From DASRDR01 sp035550795 (lineage in GTDB: Bacteria; Methylomirabilota; Methylomirabilia; Rokubacteriales; DASRDR01): a stretch of DNA of 64,000 bases. The stretch is from contig DASZOL010000068.1 in NCBI GenBank assembly GCA_035550795.1, positions 210,589 through 274,588 of the forward strand. The letters run 5' to 3'. The translations under genes and the position numbers were made by a program. Of this stretch, positions 61,663 through 64,000 are shown piece after piece (position 1 is the stretch's first letter; the number at the start of each line of letters is the position of its first letter). The notes under the pieces were generated by a model. That model had not been told where the DNA came from, did not search any database, and saw nothing but the letters and a program-made list of their open reading frames with translations.

Positions 61663-62052
61663 CTAGCAGCGGTTCGCGTCGTCGATGACGAGCGTCACCA
61701 GGCCGGTCGCCGGCTCGTATCGGTAGTCGTTCCCCTCGCACTGGAACGACGGCGGCGGATTCAGGAGCGTCGCGACGGCTTCTTTGCTGGGCGGGTACCC
61801 GCCGTGCTGGCCGAAATAGAGCTGGAGGGACGTCCGGATCGCGGCCACGGTCGCCCGATCCGCGGCGAGCCGCGCCGCGGACATGGGTTTCTGCTGCTGG
61901 ATGGTCTCCACGGTCTTCGTCGTGGAGACGAAGTACTGATAGAGGAACGCGCCGGCGATGGCGAGGACCACCGCGACGACGAGGATCTCCACCAGCCCGA
62001 GACCGGACTGGCGGGCCTGGTCGCCCCTCGCGAGTCGCACACCGCGGCGCAC
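61663..62052 (-). CDS. Orphan type IV pilin-like / pseudopilin protein
   Basis: 129 aa. The prepilin leader ends QSG, followed by LGLVEILVVAVVLAIAGAFL: Glu at +5 and a hydrophobic N-terminal helix, the class III signal cut by PilD-type peptidase. The globular part (AAIRTSLQLYFGQHGGYPPS, FQCEGNDYRYEPATGLVTLV) has two Cys. The GTG at 62052 is chosen because CAAGAT lies six bases upstream, 18 bases after a perfect TTGACA. A TTG at 62088 is the long alternative but lies inside that -35. No secretion operon is adjacent. Confidence 0.85.
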   Translation of the reverse strand: MRRGVRLARGDQARQSGLGLVEILVVAVVLAIAGAFLYQYFVSTTKTVETIQQQKPMSAARLAADRATVAAIRTSLQLYFGQHGGYPPSKEAVATLLNPPPSFQCEGNDYRYEPATGLVTLVIDDANRC

Positions 62053-62058
62053 GGCGCC

Positions 62059-62088
62059 ATCTTGGGCTGCCCGCTCGCGCAGTGTCAA
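62059..62088 (-). promoter_or_regulatory. Promoter of the pseudopilin gene, probably leaderless
   Basis: Perfect TTGACA (62088-62083), 18-base spacer, CAAGAT (62064-62059), then six bases to the GTG at 62052. Confidence 0.5.
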
Positions 62089-62128
62089 GAAAAGCGCCCG
62101 CCGGTGCGCCGGCCGGCCGGCGCCGCGG

Positions 62129-62557
62129 TCATTCCCCGACGATCTGGATCTGGAGCCTCCGCTCGCGCGGCCCGTCGAGCTCGGCCAGGATGACGCTCTG
62201 GTACTGACCGAGGAGCACCTCGCCGTCGGCCATCGCCAGCGCGATCGGCCGGCCCAGGAGCGTCGCGCGCAGGTGCGCGTGCGCGTTGGCGCGGTCGCAA
62301 TCCGAGTAGCGGGGATCGTCGTGGAAGTACCCGTCGCGCCGCGGGATCAGCTTCTGGAGCACCGCGCCCAGGTCGTCGAGGAGCGCCGACTGAAACTCGT
62401 TGACGAAGATGGCGATCGTCGTGTGAAGCGAGTTGATCAGGAGCGTCCCGTTCTGGATCCCGGACCGGCCCACCATGTCGCGCACCTGCTTGGTGATGTC
62501 CAGGAACTGCTGGTTCTCCTCGGTCCGCACCTCGATGGTGTCCCGGAAGACCTTCAT
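62129..62557 (-). CDS. yjbQ: YjbQ-family (UPF0047) protein
   Basis: 142 aa, the normal YjbQ length. The family features are QVRDMVGRSGIQNGTLLINS, LHTTIAIFVNEFQSALLDDL, FHDDPRYSDCDRANAHAHLR with its conserved acidic and His residues, and GQYQSVILAELDGPRERRLQ. Members can show weak thiamin phosphate synthase activity; the true role is unsettled. AAGGGAGGG precedes the ATG at 62557. It follows the small membrane-type ORF on the same strand. Confidence 0.96.
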   Translation of the reverse strand: MKVFRDTIEVRTEENQQFLDITKQVRDMVGRSGIQNGTLLINSLHTTIAIFVNEFQSALLDDLGAVLQKLIPRRDGYFHDDPRYSDCDRANAHAHLRATLLGRPIALAMADGEVLLGQYQSVILAELDGPRERRLQIQIVGE

Positions 62558-62661
62558 CTGTCGCCCTCCCTTGCCTGCAGTCGGATGGGCGCCCGCACCG
62601 GCGCCACTAGCGCGTCGGTGCGAGCTGCCGCTTCGTCTTCGTCGAGCCCGAGCGGCGACGC

Positions 62662-62958
62662 TCAGGCTGCGGGCGGAGCCCGCGGCAGCTGGCGAGGGAG
62701 GGGGGCCGTATCCGGCAGGGTGGCTCTGTGGTCGAGCTCGCCGAGGGCCACGGTTGGGCGCCACCGCGGGTCGAACAGGACGGCCAGCGGGACGGCGGCC
62801 TCCAGCGTGGCGATGCCCTGCGAGTGACCGCTGTCCGTAAATCCGGCGGTCGCCGCAGGCGCGAAGGCAAGGATCTGACCCAGTCCGAGATACTGGACGA
62901 CGACGAAAATGATGACGATGCGGGATGCCTGGGTCGGCCCCCAACCCTTGGGCTGCAT
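62662..62958 (-). CDS. Small hypothetical protein with one hydrophobic segment
   Basis: 98 aa. Residues 12-36 (SRIVIIFVVVQYLGLGQILA) form a signal-anchor-like helix; the rest (LEAAVPLAVLFDPRWRPTVA, LGELDHRATLPD) shows no known domain. TATACT (62971-62966) is seven bases before the ATG, so it may be leaderless. It lies upstream of yjbQ on the same strand and could be co-transcribed. The coding call rests on the promoter and sensible composition only. Confidence 0.5.
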   Translation of the reverse strand: MQPKGWGPTQASRIVIIFVVVQYLGLGQILAFAPAATAGFTDSGHSQGIATLEAAVPLAVLFDPRWRPTVALGELDHRATLPDTAPLPRQLPRAPPAA

Positions 62959-62965
62959 GCTGCCC

Positions 62966-62971
62966 AGTATA
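62966..62971 (-). promoter_or_regulatory. -10 element (TATACT) of the small ORF before yjbQ
   Basis: TATACT on the minus strand, seven bases from the ATG at 62958. It is back to back with a plus-strand TATACT at 62984-62989. Confidence 0.45.
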
Positions 62972-62983
62972 CGTGAGTTGCGC

Positions 62984-62989
62984 TATACT
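62984..62989 (+). promoter_or_regulatory. -10 element (TATACT) of the GYD-domain gene
   Basis: A plus-strand TATACT 48 bases before the ATG at 63038, leaving a normal leader with GGAGG. No clear -35. It forms a divergent promoter with the element at 62966-62971. Confidence 0.45.
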
Positions 62990-63037
62990 GCCGGTGCGGT
63001 CCACCACCATCGGCAGCCGCCGACCCGGAGGGTTCGA

Positions 63038-63358
63038 ATGCCCCTTTACATCATGCTCTCGTCGCTTTCCGAGAGGGGCCGTCAGGTGCTCCGCAAGCTG
63101 CCGGGCTCGATTCGCAAGGTGAACGCCGAGGTGGGGCGGATGGGGGTCCGGGTCGTCGCGCAGTACGCCGTCCTCGGTCCGTACGATTTCGTCACCGTGC
63201 TGGAGGCGCCGGACAACGAGACCGTCTCACGCGTCTCCGTCGAGCTGGGCGCCCGGGGCTCGGTCCAGATGATGACCATGCCGGCGATCCCGGTGGACGA
63301 CTTCATCAGCCGTCTGGCCGGCCCTCCCCGCCGGGGCGGGTCGCGCCGGCGCCGCTGA
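63038..63358 (+). CDS. GYD-domain protein
   Basis: 106 aa, the usual size. The GYD family pattern is seen as MPLYIMLSSLSERGRQVLRK, VNAEVGRMGVRVVAQYAVLG, PYDFVTVLEAPDNETVSRVS and VELGARGSVQMMTMPAIPVD. The name-giving Gly-Tyr-Asp is GPYD here. A ferredoxin-like alpha/beta fold is expected; function unknown. GGAGG lies six bases before the ATG at 63038. The Arg-rich tail (RRGGSRRRR) is unusual. Confidence 0.93.
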   Translation: MPLYIMLSSLSERGRQVLRKLPGSIRKVNAEVGRMGVRVVAQYAVLGPYDFVTVLEAPDNETVSRVSVELGARGSVQMMTMPAIPVDDFISRLAGPPRRGGSRRRR

Positions 63359-63490
63359 ACCCGCCGGGCTGCCTCACCTGCGCCTGAGCGCGCGGGCGCG
63401 GGTCGGGCCGCCGTGACCGTCCGGGTCCATCCTCGTCACTCCGGACCGCGACGCCCGCTCCGGGCGGACCGGGTCCTCCACGGCTGACCC

Positions 63491-64000
63491 GTGCTCCTCC
63501 TCCCCGAGCGCTGCTACGCCGCGGGCGCCGTCCGCGAGGACTGGGCCATCCGGCTCGACGGCGGCCGCATCACCGCCGCGGGTCCGCGCGCGACCATGGC
63601 GCCGTCCGCGGGCGAGCCGTCGGGGTCGGACGGCGACGTCGTCCACCTGCCGGGCCGGCTCCTCCTGCCCGGGGGCGTGAACGCCCACAACCACTCCTTC
63701 CAGTCGCTGCTCCGCGGGCTCGGTGACGATCTGGATTTCATGGGCTGGCGCGACCGCGTGCTCTACCCCTTCTCGCGCCGGCTCGGGGTCCGCGGCATCG
63801 AGATCGGCGCGGCCTTCGCGTTCGCCGAGATGCTGCGCCACGGCATCACAACAGTGGTCGACTTCTTCTACGTCCAGGACGGGGGGAACGCGAACGCCGA
63901 GTCCGCCATCCGGGCGGCGAAGCGGGTCGGCATCCGGCTCGTCCTGACCCGGGCCTTCTACGACTGGTCCGGAGCGCCCCCGGAGTATCGCGAGACGGTC
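63491..64000 (+). CDS. Amidohydrolase-family protein (cytosine/guanine deaminase-like), cut by window edge
   Basis: The first 170 codons of a metal-dependent hydrolase. The start is GTG 63491. The early composite beta domain (IRLDGGRITAAGPRATMA, LPGRLLLPGGVNAHNHSFQS) carries the metal-binding His-x-His as HNH. LLRGLGDDLDFMGWRDRVLY and FAEMLRHGITTVVDFFY are typical of the TRZ/ATZ and deaminase subgroup that acts on ring amidines or chlorides. The metal site and substrate residues further on are outside the window. Confidence 0.88.
   Translation, partial: MLLLPERCYAAGAVREDWAIRLDGGRITAAGPRATMAPSAGEPSGSDGDVVHLPGRLLLPGGVNAHNHSFQSLLRGLGDDLDFMGWRDRVLYPFSRRLGVRGIEIGAAFAFAEMLRHGITTVVDFFYVQDGGNANAESAIRAAKRVGIRLVLTRAFYDWSGAPPEYRETV

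Noticed and set aside
63022..63045. GGTTCGAATG resembling a tRNA T-loop.
   Set aside because: The flanks do not form a T-stem and no anticodon or D-arm precedes it; it is the ribosome-site and start region of the GYD gene.
1..64000. CRISPR arrays, IS elements, prophage and rRNA/tRNA genes were looked for.
   Set aside because: No regular direct-repeat array, transposase-like protein, terminal inverted repeats, phage structural genes or RNA gene signatures were seen.

Overview
The window is about 64 kb of very GC-rich bacterial chromosome (roughly 70% by eye). It is densely coded, with mostly short intergenic gaps and many 4-base stop/start overlaps. Several traits point to an uncultivated soil or subsurface lineage of the Candidatus Rokubacteria / Methylomirabilota type: several LLM flavin oxidoreductases, a branched-chain-amino-acid-type ABC operon, an aldehyde:ferredoxin oxidoreductase, a CoxL-type molybdoenzyme, many orphan sensor kinases, GYD and YjbQ proteins, and high-GC non-AUG starts. 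This assignment is inference from gene content; no rRNA, tRNA, CRISPR array, IS element or phage was seen.

Layout. 1-9.6 kb: a truncated cyclic-nucleotide-binding protein, a YpfJ-type metalloprotease, small HTH and coiled-coil proteins, a MazF-toxin remnant, a secreted matrixin, a double-domain M16 protease, a PGM1-related ATP-grasp ligase with a hypothetical partner, and a secreted beta-propeller. 9.8-15.4 kb: an aldo/keto reductase, two coupled LLM oxidoreductases, and a GlrK-like kinase with a QseG-like lipoprotein. 15.7-20.9 kb: two MltA lytic transglycosylases bracketing YbaK, a small charged protein, an amidase and a HIT protein. 21.3-25.3 kb: a type IV pilus motor operon (CheY-like receiver, degenerate PilB-like protein, PilT, PilU-like). 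25.3-27.1 kb: a frameshifted small ORF, a GDSL lipase and a DUF3108-like protein.

27.2-36.7 kb (minus strand) holds the most unusual block. A ketosynthase, an acyl carrier protein and a second ketosynthase with an altered active site are followed co-directionally by three large sensor proteins: a membrane histidine kinase, a pseudokinase whose phospho-acceptor His is Asp, and a receiver-GAF-PAS kinase. 36.9-43.8 kb (minus): NagZ and AmpG (peptidoglycan recycling) in ATGA overlap, two TPR proteins, and a soluble GAF kinase. 44-51 kb: a lipoprotein, a cobalamin adenosyltransferase, cupin, LLM, HAD and CoxL genes, and two unknown envelope proteins. 51-58.1 kb (minus): a complete liv-type ABC operon with an extra 753-aa secreted protein inserted between the periplasmic receptor and LivH. 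58.4-64 kb: an aldehyde:ferredoxin oxidoreductase, a RES-Xre toxin-antitoxin pair, an orphan pseudopilin, YjbQ, a GYD protein and a truncated amidohydrolase.

Themes. Cell-wall turnover recurs (two MltA, NagZ, AmpG). Sensory kinases recur without adjacent output regulators. Several genes look leaderless, with a -10 hexamer 6-7 bases before the start codon. Three proteins keep a family fold but have lost catalytic residues: the PilB-like ATPase, the 670-aa kinase and the second ketosynthase.
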